Assembly (NCBI RefSeq): GCF_018390605.1
Contig: NZ_JAHBGD010000005.1
Location: 248,001 to 312,000 of the forward strand
Reading direction: 5' to 3'
Source of the DNA: Ancylobacter defluvii
Lineage (GTDB): Bacteria > Pseudomonadota > Alphaproteobacteria > Rhizobiales > Xanthobacteraceae
Length of the DNA: 64,000 nt
Below the pieces are notes generated by a model, which was given only the letters and a program-made list of their open reading frames with translations, did not search any database and was not told the origin of the DNA. Positions 42,841 to 51,663 of this stretch are shown here, piece after piece (positions within the stretch are counted from its first letter, which is position 1; each line of letters starts with the position of its first letter). The position numbers and the translations under genes were made by a program.

Positions 42841-44469
42841 ATGAGTACGGCCGACGTCACCGTGGGCAAGAGCTACGACGCCATCATCATCGGCGCCGGA
42901 CATAACGGCCTCGTCTGCGCGAACTACCTCGCAAAGGCGGGACAGAAGGTGCTGGTGCTGGAGCGGCGCGACGTGGTCGGCGGCGCGGCGGTGACGGAGG
43001 AGATCGCGCCCGGCTTCCGCGCCTCGATCTTCTCCTATCTGATGAGCCTGCTGCACCCGCGCATCATCCGCGAGCTGGAGCTGAAGAAGCACGGGCTGGA
43101 GGTGCTGCCCTGTTCGGACATGGTCTCGCCGCTCGGCGGCGACGACTACATCCTGTTCTCCGACAACATCGCCAAGTCGCAGGCGAGCTTCGCCAAGTTC
43201 TCGAAGCACGACGCGGAGATCTATCCCGAATTCGACCGCTACCTCAACGAGGCGGCGAACATCGTGCGCAAGCTGCTCTGGGAGACGCCGGTCGACCCCA
43301 CCAGACGCGACTGGCGCACGTTCAAGGACGGCGCGTCGCTGCTTTGGCGGCACCGCAAGATCGGCCGCAAGATGTACCGCATCGTCGACATGCTGACGAT
43401 GAGCGCCTACGACTTCCTGCGCGAATGGTTCGACGACGACCGCGTCATGGCGGTGCTGGCCTATTACGCCTCCATCGGGACTTTCGCGGGGCCGAAATCG
43501 CCGGGCTCGGCCTATGTCATCATGCATCACATCATGGGCGAGCACGAGGGCGCCGGCGGCTGGGGCTTCATCAAGGGCGGCATGGGGTCGATCACCCAGG
43601 CGCTCGCCGCCTCGGCACGCAAGAAGGGCGTCGACATCGTCACCGGCGCGCCGATCAAGGAAGTGCGCGTGCAGGGCGGCCGTGCGACCTCGGTGCTCAC
43701 CACCACCGGCGAGACCTATGCGGCCAAGACCATCATCTCCAATGCCAGCGCCAAGATCCTCTATCTCGACCTCGTTGGCGAACAGCATCTGCCGGAGGAA
43801 GTGCTGCGCGAGATCCGCGGCTACCGCACCTTCTCCACCGCCTTCAAGATGAACATCGCCTGCGAGCGGCCGCCGCAATACCGCATGCTGGACCGCCTGC
43901 GCCGCGAGGGCACGCTCGGCGATTTCGACTACCCAACCTACATGCATATCGCGCCGGACATCGACTATCTCGAGCGCGCCTATGACGACGCCAAGCATGG
44001 CTGGTATTCGTCGCGCCCCTTCATCACCCCGGTCGTGCCGACCATGGTGGACACCACCCTCGCCCCGGCCGGCAAGCATGTCGTCAACCTGTTCGGCGGC
44101 CACGCGCCCTACACGCTGAAGGGTGGCGACTGGGCGGACGAGAAGGAGAATTTCCGCAAGACGGTGTTCGACACCATCGAGGACTACGCCCCCGGCTTCC
44201 GCGACGACGTCATCGAGGCGCAGCTGCTGGTGGCACCCGACATCGAGAACATCGTCAGCCTGCCGCAGGGCCACATCTTCCACGGCGAATTGTCGACCGA
44301 CCAATTGTTCTTCCAGCGGCCGGTCTCCGGCTATGCCGATTACCGCACCCCGGTGAAGGGCCTGTATATCTGCGGCTCCTCCATGCATCCCGGCGGCGGC
44401 GTCTCCGGCATTCCCGGCTTCAACGCCGCCCGCGAGGTGATGCGCGACATCCGCGCCCGCCGCAACTGA
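42841..44469 (+). CDS. phytoene-dehydrogenase-like FAD-dependent oxidoreductase
   Basis: A 542-aa flavoprotein. The dinucleotide-binding start is DAIIIGAGHNGLVCANYLAK with VLVLERRDVVGGAAVTEE. The middle reads GWGFIKGGMGSITQALAASA, and the end carries GLYICGSSMHPGGGVSGIPG. This matches the CrtI/COG1233 oxidoreductase superfamily, which includes amine oxidases and retinol or carotenoid saturases. It is the last gene of the LysR-linked set, converging with the ALS-like pseudogene 13 bp away. No other carotenoid genes are near, so a catabolic dehydrogenase role is preferred. Confidence 0.88.
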   Translation: MSTADVTVGKSYDAIIIGAGHNGLVCANYLAKAGQKVLVLERRDVVGGAAVTEEIAPGFRASIFSYLMSLLHPRIIRELELKKHGLEVLPCSDMVSPLGGDDYILFSDNIAKSQASFAKFSKHDAEIYPEFDRYLNEAANIVRKLLWETPVDPTRRDWRTFKDGASLLWRHRKIGRKMYRIVDMLTMSAYDFLREWFDDDRVMAVLAYYASIGTFAGPKSPGSAYVIMHHIMGEHEGAGGWGFIKGGMGSITQALAASARKKGVDIVTGAPIKEVRVQGGRATSVLTTTGETYAAKTIISNASAKILYLDLVGEQHLPEEVLREIRGYRTFSTAFKMNIACERPPQYRMLDRLRREGTLGDFDYPTYMHIAPDIDYLERAYDDAKHGWYSSRPFITPVVPTMVDTTLAPAGKHVVNLFGGHAPYTLKGGDWADEKENFRKTVFDTIEDYAPGFRDDVIEAQLLVAPDIENIVSLPQGHIFHGELSTDQLFFQRPVSGYADYRTPVKGLYICGSSMHPGGGVSGIPGFNAAREVMRDIRARRN

Positions 44470-44482
44470 GCGGCGCCCGAGG

Positions 44483-45474
44483 CTAGGGCGCGCCCGCGCC
44501 CCTGGTCCGCGACTGGTGGATCTCGATCAGGCTCGGCCCGTTGCGCTCCGCCGCGGTGGCCAGCGCCGGGCCGAGTTCCGCCACGTCCTCGAGCCGCTGG
44601 GCCGGCACGCCATAGGCCTCGGCAATGGCCGCGAAATCGGGGGCCGACGGCTTCACCCCCTCGGGCTCGATGCCGCATTCGAGCATGTAGGTCTCGATCT
44701 CCTGGTAGCCGTCATTGTTCCACACGAGGAAGATCACCCGGGCGCCGGCATCCGCCGCCGAGCCGATCTCGGCCAGCGAGAACTGCAGGCCGCCATCGCC
44801 GGTCAGGCACACCACCGGCCGCTGCGGCGCGCCGAGCGCCGCCCCGATCGCCGCCGGCGGGCCGTATCCCAGCGCGCCGAAGCCGGTGGCGGCGTTGAAC
44901 CAGGATAGCGGGCGCCCGATGTCGAAATAGAGGTTGCCGGCATAGACCGGCTGGGTGGAATTGCCGACGATGATCGCTTCCGGCAGCGCCTCGTCGATGC
45001 GCACCGGACCGGCCGGCTCGATCCCGTGACAGCGAAGGCCTGCGCGATCGCCGCCGGCGGCTCGGCGGGGTCGACCAGCGTGTGCGAGGCCAGCGCGAAG
45101 CTCTTCATCCTCGCCGACTGGTCGGGCAGTTCGTGCAGCAGGCCGCGCCCCAGCGAGTTGCGGCGGTTGACGCCGGAGATCACCAGCATCGGCACCGAAT
45201 CCTGGCGCGCCTGCGCCATCGCCGTGATGGTGTTGGTGAGGCCCGGGCCGGTGATCACCAGCACCACGCCGGGCTTGCCGGTGACGCGGGCATTGCCATT
45301 GACCATGAAACCGGCGCCCTGCTAGTGGCGCGGCGTGACGTGGCGGATGGTCGAGCCCGCCAGCCCCCGGTAGAGCTCCACGGTATGGACGCCGGGAATC
45401 CCGAACACGACTTCCACGCCATTGGCCTCGAGCAGGTCGATCAGCGCTTCCCCGCCCGTTCGCGTCCCGCTCAT
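44483..45474 (-). pseudogene. acetolactate-synthase-like TPP enzyme, nonsense plus large internal loss
   Basis: The N-terminal PYR-domain start (LIDLLEANGVEVVFGIPGVH, then STIRHVTPRH) runs into TAG at 45322-45324. Relatives have a Glu at this place, in the HEQG motif that activates thiamine diphosphate. Reading continues in another frame after it (GAGFMVNGNARVTGKPGVVL to NTITAMAQARQDS). The sequence then jumps near 45010 into the C-terminal TPP domain (IVGNSTQPVYAGNLYFDIGR, CLTGDGGLQFSLAE), so about 150 middle residues are missing. Only 992 bp remain of a normal ~1.6 kb. Its start overlaps the aminotransferase stop as ATGA, so it was once the last gene of that operon. Confidence 0.85.
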
Positions 45475-46661
45475 GCCCGCTTCGCCTTTCTCAGTCCCGA
45501 GCGCGACGCCAGCGCCGCCATGCGCCGGCACGCCTCGTCGATGGCATCGTCCGGGACGGTGAGGCTGATGCGGATGAAATCGCCCGCCCCGACGCCGAAG
45601 GACGCGCCCGGCATCACCGCGACCCCTTCCTCGTCCAGCAGCGCCCGAGCGAAGGCCGCGCCGCTCATTCCGGTCCCGCTCACGTCGACGAGAATGAACA
45701 TGCCCGCCTCGGGCGGGAACGGCACCAGCCCCGGCGCCTCGGCCAGCGCCGCGACGATGAGGTCGACGCGCCGCCGGTAGGACTGCCGCATCCGCGCGGC
45801 GGTGTCGACCGGGTTGTCGAGCGCGTAGGCGGTCATGTCGGCGATGAAGGGCTGCTGGCCGAACAGCATCGTCTCCGATACCGACAGCAGGCGGCGCGTG
45901 AACTCCGCCGGGCCGATGGCCCAGCCGCTGCGGAAGCCGGGGGCGGCGTGCGACTTCGAGATCGACGAACACACGATGGTGCGCTCGGCGAGCGCGGGAT
46001 CGTCGAAGGGCGAGGCGAAGGTGCCGGTCAGCACCAGGTCCTCATAGACCTCGTCGCAGACGATCCACAAATCGTGCCGGCGGCAGACCTCGCCGATGGC
46101 GGCGATCTCGCCGGCCGTCAGCACCGCCCCGGTCGGATTGTGCGGGGTGTTGAGCAGCAGCACCCGGCATTGCGGCGTGACCGCCCGCTCGAGGTCAGCG
46201 GCCTGCATGTGGAAGCCGTGTTCCGGGCGCAGCGGCACGGCGATCTGGTCGGCGCCGGTGGCGCGGATGACGCCCTCATAGGTGGCGTAGAGCGGGTCGC
46301 CGACCAGCACCGCGTCACCCGCCTCCACAAGGCCGAGCATCACCGCGAACAAAGCCGTCTGCGTGCCAGGGAAGCACAGCACGTTGTCGCGGGTCACGCC
46401 GGGCCGGCGCCGCGCATATTTGCGCACCAGCGCGTCCAGCACCACCTGCTCGCCGCGGCCATTGGAATAGCGGTGGCGGCCGGCGAGCATGGCGCGCGCG
46501 GCCTCGGCGATCAGCGTCTCATGGGGCGGCAGATCCGGTTCGCCGATGGTCAATTCGATGATCGGCTCGCCGCGCTCCCTGCGGTGGCGCGCCTCGACAT
46601 GAACCGCCCATTTCTCGGAGCCGAGGCTGGCGAGCCTATCGGTGATGGAGGCATAGCGCAT
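45471..46661 (-). CDS. class I/II PLP-dependent aminotransferase
   Basis: A 396-aa fold-type I aminotransferase: LTIGEPDLPPHETLI, RYSNGRGEQVVLDALVRKYA, LLNTPHNPTGAVLTAGEIA, WIVCDEVYEDLVL (Asp to PLP), SSISKSHAAPGFRSGWAIG (PLP Lys) and FIRISLTVPDDAI (carboxylate Arg). The overall shape is that of aspartate/aromatic aminotransferases of the AspC-like subfamily. It overlaps the TetR gene by 26 bp at its start and the ALS-like pseudogene at its end. With the amidinohydrolase gene it suggests breakdown of an amino compound. Confidence 0.92.
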   Translation of the reverse strand: MRYASITDRLASLGSEKWAVHVEARHRRERGEPIIELTIGEPDLPPHETLIAEAARAMLAGRHRYSNGRGEQVVLDALVRKYARRRPGVTRDNVLCFPGTQTALFAVMLGLVEAGDAVLVGDPLYATYEGVIRATGADQIAVPLRPEHGFHMQAADLERAVTPQCRVLLLNTPHNPTGAVLTAGEIAAIGEVCRRHDLWIVCDEVYEDLVLTGTFASPFDDPALAERTIVCSSISKSHAAPGFRSGWAIGPAEFTRRLLSVSETMLFGQQPFIADMTAYALDNPVDTAARMRQSYRRRVDLIVAALAEAPGLVPFPPEAGMFILVDVSGTGMSGAAFARALLDEEGVAVMPGASFGVGAGDFIRISLTVPDDAIDEACRRMAALASRSGLRKAKRA

Positions 46662-47307
46662 CGGGGTCCTTCCGGTCTTGCTCGGTTGCGGCCGGCGGGC
46701 CGATCGGGTGGCCGATCAGTGCACCGATCGATGAAAAGGCGATCGAGACGAGTTCGCTGTCCTCGAAAAGCTCTCCGGCGAGGCAACCCTCCAGCCAGAG
46801 GCCATCGAGAATGCCGTTGACCGCGATGGCGAGCGCCCGGCATCGCGCCGGGTCGGCCGCCTCGCCCCTGGCCACCAGGAAATCCGCCAGCAGCGCCTCG
46901 AGCGTATGGCGGAAGCTGAGATAGCCCTCGCGATGGATAGCCGCCAGCGCCGGGTCGACCCCGACCCGGCTGATGAACGAGGCCCAGAGCGACAGGCTGC
47001 GGCTGTTGGCGACCGGCTCGGTCAGGTTGATCAGGATGAAGGCGCGCAGGCGCTCCTCGGGGGTGCCCGTCACCGCTTTCGCTTTCTCCGTCAGCCGCGC
47101 GATCACCACCTTGTAGGCCTCCTGGAGGATCACCTCCTTGGAGGCGAAATAGTGCCGGATCAGGCCGGGCGTCACCCCGGCCTTGACGGCGATCTGCCGC
47201 ACCGTCGCGCCCTGCAGGCCCGCCTCGGAGATGCTGTCCAGCGTCGCTTCGATCAGGTCGTGGCGGCGTCCCGCCTCCGTCCCCCGGTGATAATGGCGCC
47301 GGCTCAT
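46636..47307 (-). CDS. TetR family regulator, BetI-like
   Basis: A 223-aa repressor with the helix-turn-helix ATVRQIAVKAGVTPGLIRHY followed by FASKEVILQEAYKVVIARL, and a BetI-like C-terminal domain (LWASFISRVGVDPALAAIHR, GILDGLWLEGCL). The ATG at 47307 overlaps the stop of the amidinohydrolase gene as ATGA, and its end overlaps the aminotransferase start, so all three are translationally coupled. BetI relatives sense choline or similar amines. It probably represses this operon and perhaps the divergent importer. Confidence 0.9.
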   Translation of the reverse strand: MSRRHYHRGTEAGRRHDLIEATLDSISEAGLQGATVRQIAVKAGVTPGLIRHYFASKEVILQEAYKVVIARLTEKAKAVTGTPEERLRAFILINLTEPVANSRSLSLWASFISRVGVDPALAAIHREGYLSFRHTLEALLADFLVARGEAADPARCRALAIAVNGILDGLWLEGCLAGELFEDSELVSIAFSSIGALIGHPIGPPAATEQDRKDPDALCLHHR

Positions 47308-48182
47308 GTCGCGCGCCGCAGCACGGGGCGCGTGAGGCAGGTCGGGCCACCTTCGCAGGCGATGCACAACGCCTCCGCCGCGAAGGTGTCGACGGTGCAG
47401 CCGGCGGCTTCCATCGCCGCCTTCGTCGCCGGGAAACCCGCGACCATGATCACCTGCCCGGGCCGGGTCGGCAGCACGTTCAGCGACAGGCCGTTGCTGG
47501 CGTGGAACTCCTCGGCCGGCGCCTCGATCAGCCGGATGCCGCGGGCCTTCAGCAGCTGATAGAACGCTGCCGGCAGCAGCGGCGCGAAGACCAGCGCCAG
47601 ATCGTCCGCCAGCGGGCTGATCACGCTCATCAAGTGCAGGCACGCCGCCTCGCCCTGCCACAGCGGCAGGTCGAAGGCGAGCACGCGGATGCCATGCGGC
47701 GCGAGGATGCCTCCCAGCTGGTCGATGCCGCCCTGGTTGGTGCGCACGCCGCGCCCGACGATCAGCGTACCCGGATCGAGCCAGATGCAGTCGCCGCCCT
47801 CGACCGTCCCCGGCGCCTCGATCCGGCCGAGGATCGGAATCTGCCGCTCGGCATAGGCCTTCTCGTGCAGCTCCGGCTCGTTCGCCCGCAAGGGCTTGCC
47901 CATGCGCAGAATGATCGCGCCCTGGTCGCAGACCAGCGAGGGATCATGGGTGAACATGGCGTCGGCGAGCCCGTCGCCCTCGTCGTCGAGCCAGATGATC
48001 TCGGTGCCAGAACGCTCCACGAGGCGGGCGAATTCCGCATATTCGAGCGCCGCCTTGCGGCCGTCGAAACTGGGCCCGTAGTGCCACTGGTCCGGGTCGG
48101 CCGCCAGGAGGCTCGGGCCGGGGCGGCGCATCAGGACGCGCTGCAGCGGCGCCGACATATCCTGGGAACCGAAAGCCGACAT
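47304..48182 (-). CDS. amidinohydrolase of the dimethylarginine dimethylaminohydrolase/arginine deiminase type
   Basis: A 292-aa enzyme of the guanidino-group-modifying superfamily. Landmarks are VLMRRPGPSLL, FTHDPSLVCDQGAIIL, TVEGGDCIWLDPGTLIVG (acidic substrate ligands), the catalytic His in ACLHLMSVISPL and the nucleophilic Cys in ACEGGPTCLTRPVLR. These proteins cleave guanidino groups to citrulline-type products and an amine or ammonia. The ATG at 48182 has GAGGGGG eight bases upstream. It heads the minus-strand operon and faces a polar amino acid importer across 221 bp, which fits uptake and hydrolysis of a guanidino compound. Confidence 0.88.
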   Translation of the reverse strand: MSAFGSQDMSAPLQRVLMRRPGPSLLAADPDQWHYGPSFDGRKAALEYAEFARLVERSGTEIIWLDDEGDGLADAMFTHDPSLVCDQGAIILRMGKPLRANEPELHEKAYAERQIPILGRIEAPGTVEGGDCIWLDPGTLIVGRGVRTNQGGIDQLGGILAPHGIRVLAFDLPLWQGEAACLHLMSVISPLADDLALVFAPLLPAAFYQLLKARGIRLIEAPAEEFHASNGLSLNVLPTRPGQVIMVAGFPATKAAMEAAGCTVDTFAAEALCIACEGGPTCLTRPVLRRAT

Positions 48183-48403
48183 TCTTACCCCCTCAGCGCG
48201 AATGCTGATTTTTTGACGCTGCATAAAAAAGTCGCGAACGCCGTTGTTATACGCTTGAGCAACTGTCGCATAAAGTGCAACCATGGGCGAGAGGGAAGAA
48301 GGCGACGGGCGAGCCTCGCCGCCGGAATGCGACGTTCCGACAAGCAGGGAAGGCGTGGCATGGGCCGGACTTCTGTATGCCGGGCATCGAAGGCGCCGCT
48401 CCG

Positions 48404-49177
48404 ATGACGGAACGGGCCGAGGCGATCGCCGTCACGAACCTGCACAAGCGCTTCGGTGCGCTTGAAGTCCTCAAGGGAATCTCACTCACGGCCTATGAGG
48501 GCGATGTCATCGCCATCATCGGCGGCTCCGGCTCGGGCAAGTCCACCTTCCTGCGCTGCATCAACATGCTGGAAGTGCCGAGCGAGGGATCGGTGGCGAT
48601 CCGGGGCGAGCCGATCGCGATGAAGCAGGACGGGCTTGGCGGCCTCGCCCCCTCGGACCGCCGGCAGGTGCAGCGCCTGCGCTCCCGGCTCGGCATGGTC
48701 TTCCAGAGTTTCAACCTGTGGCAGCACATGACGATCATCCAGAACGTCATCGAGGCGCCGGTGCATGTGCTCGGCGTGTCGAAAGCCGAGGCCGTGGCGC
48801 GAGGGGAGGCGCTGCTGCGGCGCGTCGGACTGTTCGAGAAGCGCGACGCCTACCCTGCCTTTCTCTCGGGCGGCCAGCAGCAGCGGGCGGCGATCGCCCG
48901 CGCGCTCGCCATCCAGCCGCACGCCATGCTGTTCGACGAGCCCACTTCGGCGCTGGACCCGGAACTCGTCGGCGAAGTGCTGGGAGTGATCGGCGATCTC
49001 GCGAAGGAGAAGCGCACCATGCTCCTCGTCACGCATGAGATGAAGTTCGCCCGCAACGTCGCCAACCACATCGTGTTCCTCGCCCATGGCGTGATCGAGG
49101 AACAAGGGCCGCCGGAACAGATCTTCGGCGCTCCGAAATCGGAGCGGCTGAAGAAGTTCATCCATTCCAGCCACTGA
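48404..49177 (+). CDS. polar amino acid ABC transporter ATP-binding protein, HisP-like
   Basis: A 257-aa ATPase: AIIGGSGSGKSTFLRCINML (Walker A), MVFQSFNLWQHMTIIQNVIE (Q-loop), FLSGGQQQRAAIARAL, and HAMLFDEPTSALDPELVGEV (Walker B). It has the insertion and length of HisP/OccP-type amino acid and opine importers. The start is ATG at 48404 (TERAEAIAVTNLHKRFG); an ATG at 48377 in the same frame is possible, and neither has a strong ribosome site. It is divergent from the amidinohydrolase gene and followed by its binding protein and permeases. Confidence 0.92.
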   Translation: MTERAEAIAVTNLHKRFGALEVLKGISLTAYEGDVIAIIGGSGSGKSTFLRCINMLEVPSEGSVAIRGEPIAMKQDGLGGLAPSDRRQVQRLRSRLGMVFQSFNLWQHMTIIQNVIEAPVHVLGVSKAEAVARGEALLRRVGLFEKRDAYPAFLSGGQQQRAAIARALAIQPHAMLFDEPTSALDPELVGEVLGVIGDLAKEKRTMLLVTHEMKFARNVANHIVFLAHGVIEEQGPPEQIFGAPKSERLKKFIHSSH

Positions 49178-49205
49178 AAAAACTGAAAATCCAGAGGGGC
49201 TACTC

Positions 49206-49988
49206 ATGAAGAATGCACTGAAAGCCATCGCACTTGCCGCCGCCATCGGCCTTGCCGGCCTCGCCTCCGCCGCGGCCGAGCCGCTCAAGGTCGGCTTCGC
49301 CGCCGAGCCTTACCCGCCCTTCGCCTCGCCCGACGCCGCCGGAAAGTGGGAAGGCTGGGAGGTGGAGTTCATGCAGGCGATCTGCGCGCAGGCCAAGCTC
49401 GACTGCGTTATCACCCCGGTCGCCTGGGACGGCATCATCCCGGCGCTGACCAGCAAGAAGATCGACATGATCGTCGGCTCGATGTCGATCACCCCGGAAC
49501 GCCTGAAGACGATCGACTTCTCCGACAAGTATTACAACACCCCGACCGGAGTGATCGGTCCGAAGAGCGAAAAATTCGACGCGACGCCGGCAGGGCTGAA
49601 GGGCAAGACCATCGGCGTGCAGGTCGCCACCATCCACCAGGACTATGCCAACAAGTATTTCGGCAGTGCCGGGGCGACGGTGAAAGAGTACCAGACCCAG
49701 GACGAGGCCAATAACGACCTCGCCGCCGGCCGCCTCGACGCCGTGCAGGCCGATGCCATCGCGCTCGACGCCTTCCTGAAGTCCGACCAGGGCAAGCAGT
49801 GCTGCGAATTGAAGGGCAACGTCAAGGACGATCCCGAGGTGCTGGGCGCCGGCGTCGGCGTCGGCCTGCGCAAGGGCGACACCGAGCTGAAGGACAAGGT
49901 CAACGCGGCTATCAAGGCGATCCGCGCCAACGGCACCTACGACACCTTCTCGAAGAAGTATTTCGACTTCGACATCTACGGCGGCTGA
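49206..49988 (+). CDS. periplasmic amino acid-binding protein (ArtJ/HisJ-type)
   Basis: A 260-aa SBP_bac_3 protein with a Sec signal (LKAIALAAAIGLAGLASAAA) and mature landmarks KVGFAAEPYPPFASPDAAGK, GWEVEFMQAICAQAKLDC, DMIVGSMSITPERLKTIDFS and GLKGKTIGVQVATIHQDYAN. This matches lysine/arginine/ornithine/opine-binding receptors. A ribosome site AGAGGGG precedes the ATG. A GC-rich hairpin just after the stop probably sets the excess of receptor over permease. Confidence 0.92.
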   Translation: MKNALKAIALAAAIGLAGLASAAAEPLKVGFAAEPYPPFASPDAAGKWEGWEVEFMQAICAQAKLDCVITPVAWDGIIPALTSKKIDMIVGSMSITPERLKTIDFSDKYYNTPTGVIGPKSEKFDATPAGLKGKTIGVQVATIHQDYANKYFGSAGATVKEYQTQDEANNDLAAGRLDAVQADAIALDAFLKSDQGKQCCELKGNVKDDPEVLGAGVGVGLRKGDTELKDKVNAAIKAIRANGTYDTFSKKYFDFDIYGG

Positions 49989-50003
49989 TCGCACGCGAGC
50001 CGG

Positions 50004-50024
50004 GCCGGCGCCGCGCGCCGGCCT
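50004..50024 (+). terminator. hairpin between receptor and permease genes (attenuator-like)
   Basis: GGCCGGCGC pairs with GCGCCGGCC across a 3-base loop, and TCCTTTCCTC follows. It lies 16 bp after the binding-protein stop and 27 bp before the permease ATG. Hairpins here are common in ABC operons, where they stabilise the upstream message or partly stop transcription. Confidence 0.5.
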
Positions 50025-50050
50025 CCTTTCCTCGAGGGCGAGGCGGAGCC

Positions 50051-50779
50051 ATGGCGGCCGATCCTGCATCCATGATCGACTGGGGCTTGCTGGCGCTCGA
50101 CCCGCCAGGCTGGGGCGGGGTACTGCTGGCCGGCCTGATGAGCTCGATCAAGATCGCCATCGGCGGCTATTCGCTCGGGCTGGTCCTCGGTACCGGCGGC
50201 GCCTTCGGCAAGCTCTATGGCGGGCCGGTGACGAAGGACCTGCTGGAGATCTACACGACCGTGGTGCGCGCCGTGCCGGAGCTGGTGCTCATCCTGCTGC
50301 TCTATTACGCCGGCACCGACCTGCTGAACCGCCTCGCCGCAAGCCTGGGCTATGGCACGGTCGACATTAGCGGGCTGGCGGCGGGCATCTTCGTCATCGG
50401 CGTCGTCCAGGGCGCCTACGCCACCGAGGTGATGCGCGGCGCCATCCTCGCCGTGCCGCCCGGGCAGATCGAGGCCGCCCGCGCCTTCGGCATGTCGCCG
50501 CTGCTGGCGCTCCGGCGGGTCACGTTGCCGGCCATGCTGCCGCACGCCTTGCCGGGCCTATCCAACCTCTGGCTGATCACCACCAAGGACACCGCGCTGC
50601 TGGCGGTGGTCGGCTTCAGCGAGCTGACTCTGGTCACCCGGCAAGCGGCGGGCAGCACCAAGGCCTATATGCTGTTCTTCTGCGCCGCCGGGGTGCTCTA
50701 TCTCGCGCTGACGCTGGTCTCCAACCTCGTCATCCGCCTCATCGAGGCCCGCGCCCGGCGCGGCTGGGCCGCGCGATGA
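50051..50779 (+). CDS. amino acid ABC transporter permease 1 (HisQ-like)
   Basis: A 242-aa permease of the HisM/GlnP type with about five helices. The family signature appears as YTTVVRAVPELVLILLLYYA, VVQGAYATEVMRGAILAVPP, and the EAA loop GQIEAARAFGMSPLLALRRV. Its ATG at 50051 follows GGCGGAG. The stop overlaps the second permease as ATGA. The pair forms the channel for the importer. Confidence 0.92.
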   Translation: MAADPASMIDWGLLALDPPGWGGVLLAGLMSSIKIAIGGYSLGLVLGTGGAFGKLYGGPVTKDLLEIYTTVVRAVPELVLILLLYYAGTDLLNRLAASLGYGTVDISGLAAGIFVIGVVQGAYATEVMRGAILAVPPGQIEAARAFGMSPLLALRRVTLPAMLPHALPGLSNLWLITTKDTALLAVVGFSELTLVTRQAAGSTKAYMLFFCAAGVLYLALTLVSNLVIRLIEARARRGWAAR

Positions 50780-51645
50780 GCGCCGGGGAAAAGGCGGCTG
50801 AGCCGGATTCGCTGGTCGAACTGCCGCCCGAGGAGAGCACGGTCGAGGCCACCGCACTCACCCGGCTGCCGAGCGGCCGGGGGTTCCTCAAGCCGCACCG
50901 TGTGGTGCTGATGGCGATCGCCGCGTCCATCGTGTTCTGCGCGGTCTGGTTCCTGCGGTGGGACTGGCTGCCGGATTATGCCGGCCGGCTCGCCCATGGC
51001 GTCGGCGTCACGCTGCTGATGCTGTTCGGCACCTGCCTGCTCGGCTTCGTGCTCGCGGTGCCCATCGGGCTGGTGCAGGTCACCGGCCCGTGGCCGCTGA
51101 AGCTGCTCGCCAAGGGCTTCTGCACCATCATCCGCGGCACGCCGCTGCTGCTTCAGCTCTGGCTGCTCTATTACGGGCTGGGCTCGCTGTTCCCGCAATT
51201 TCCCGCCATCCGGCAGTCCTTCCTCTGGCCGGTGCTGCGCGAGGCGTGGCCCTATGGCGTCGCCGCGCTGACGATGTCCTTCGCCGCCTATGAGGGCGAG
51301 GTGATGCGCGGCGCCTTCGCCGGCGTGCCGAAGGGCGAGCTGGAGGCCGCCCGCGCCTATGGCATGAGCCGGTGGAAGGTGTTCCGGCGCATCTGGCTGC
51401 CGCGCGCCGTGCACCGGGCGCTTCCCACCCTCAATGGCGAGACGGTGCTGCAGCTGAAATCGACGCCGCTCGTCGCCACCATCACCGTGATCGACGTCTA
51501 TGCCGTGGTTTCGAAAATCCGCCAGGTGACCTATCTCACCTATGAGCCGCTGCTGCTGCTGGCGCTGATCTATCTGTGCCTCACCGCGCTGCTGGTGCTG
51601 GCCTTCCGCTATTTCGAGAACAAGATTCCAACCCGGAGTGCCTGA
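50776..51645 (+). CDS. amino acid ABC transporter permease 2 (HisM-like)
   Basis: A 289-aa permease with a ~40-residue hydrophilic N-terminal extension before the first helix (VVLMAIAASIVFCAVWFL). The body has GVGVTLLMLFGTCLLGFVLA, TIIRGTPLLLQLWLLYYGLG and the EAA loop GELEAARAYGMSRWKVFRRI. It is coupled to the first permease by a four-base overlap, and an M20 amidohydrolase gene follows 18 bp later in the same operon. Confidence 0.92.
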   Translation: MSAGEKAAEPDSLVELPPEESTVEATALTRLPSGRGFLKPHRVVLMAIAASIVFCAVWFLRWDWLPDYAGRLAHGVGVTLLMLFGTCLLGFVLAVPIGLVQVTGPWPLKLLAKGFCTIIRGTPLLLQLWLLYYGLGSLFPQFPAIRQSFLWPVLREAWPYGVAALTMSFAAYEGEVMRGAFAGVPKGELEAARAYGMSRWKVFRRIWLPRAVHRALPTLNGETVLQLKSTPLVATITVIDVYAVVSKIRQVTYLTYEPLLLLALIYLCLTALLVLAFRYFENKIPTRSA

Positions 51646-51663
51646 GATGCAGGAATGCCCAAA

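Noticed and set aside
42841-44469. Carotenoid biosynthesis as the role of the CrtI-like protein
   Set aside because: No phytoene synthase or other crt gene lies nearby, and the gene sits at the end of a catabolic operon.
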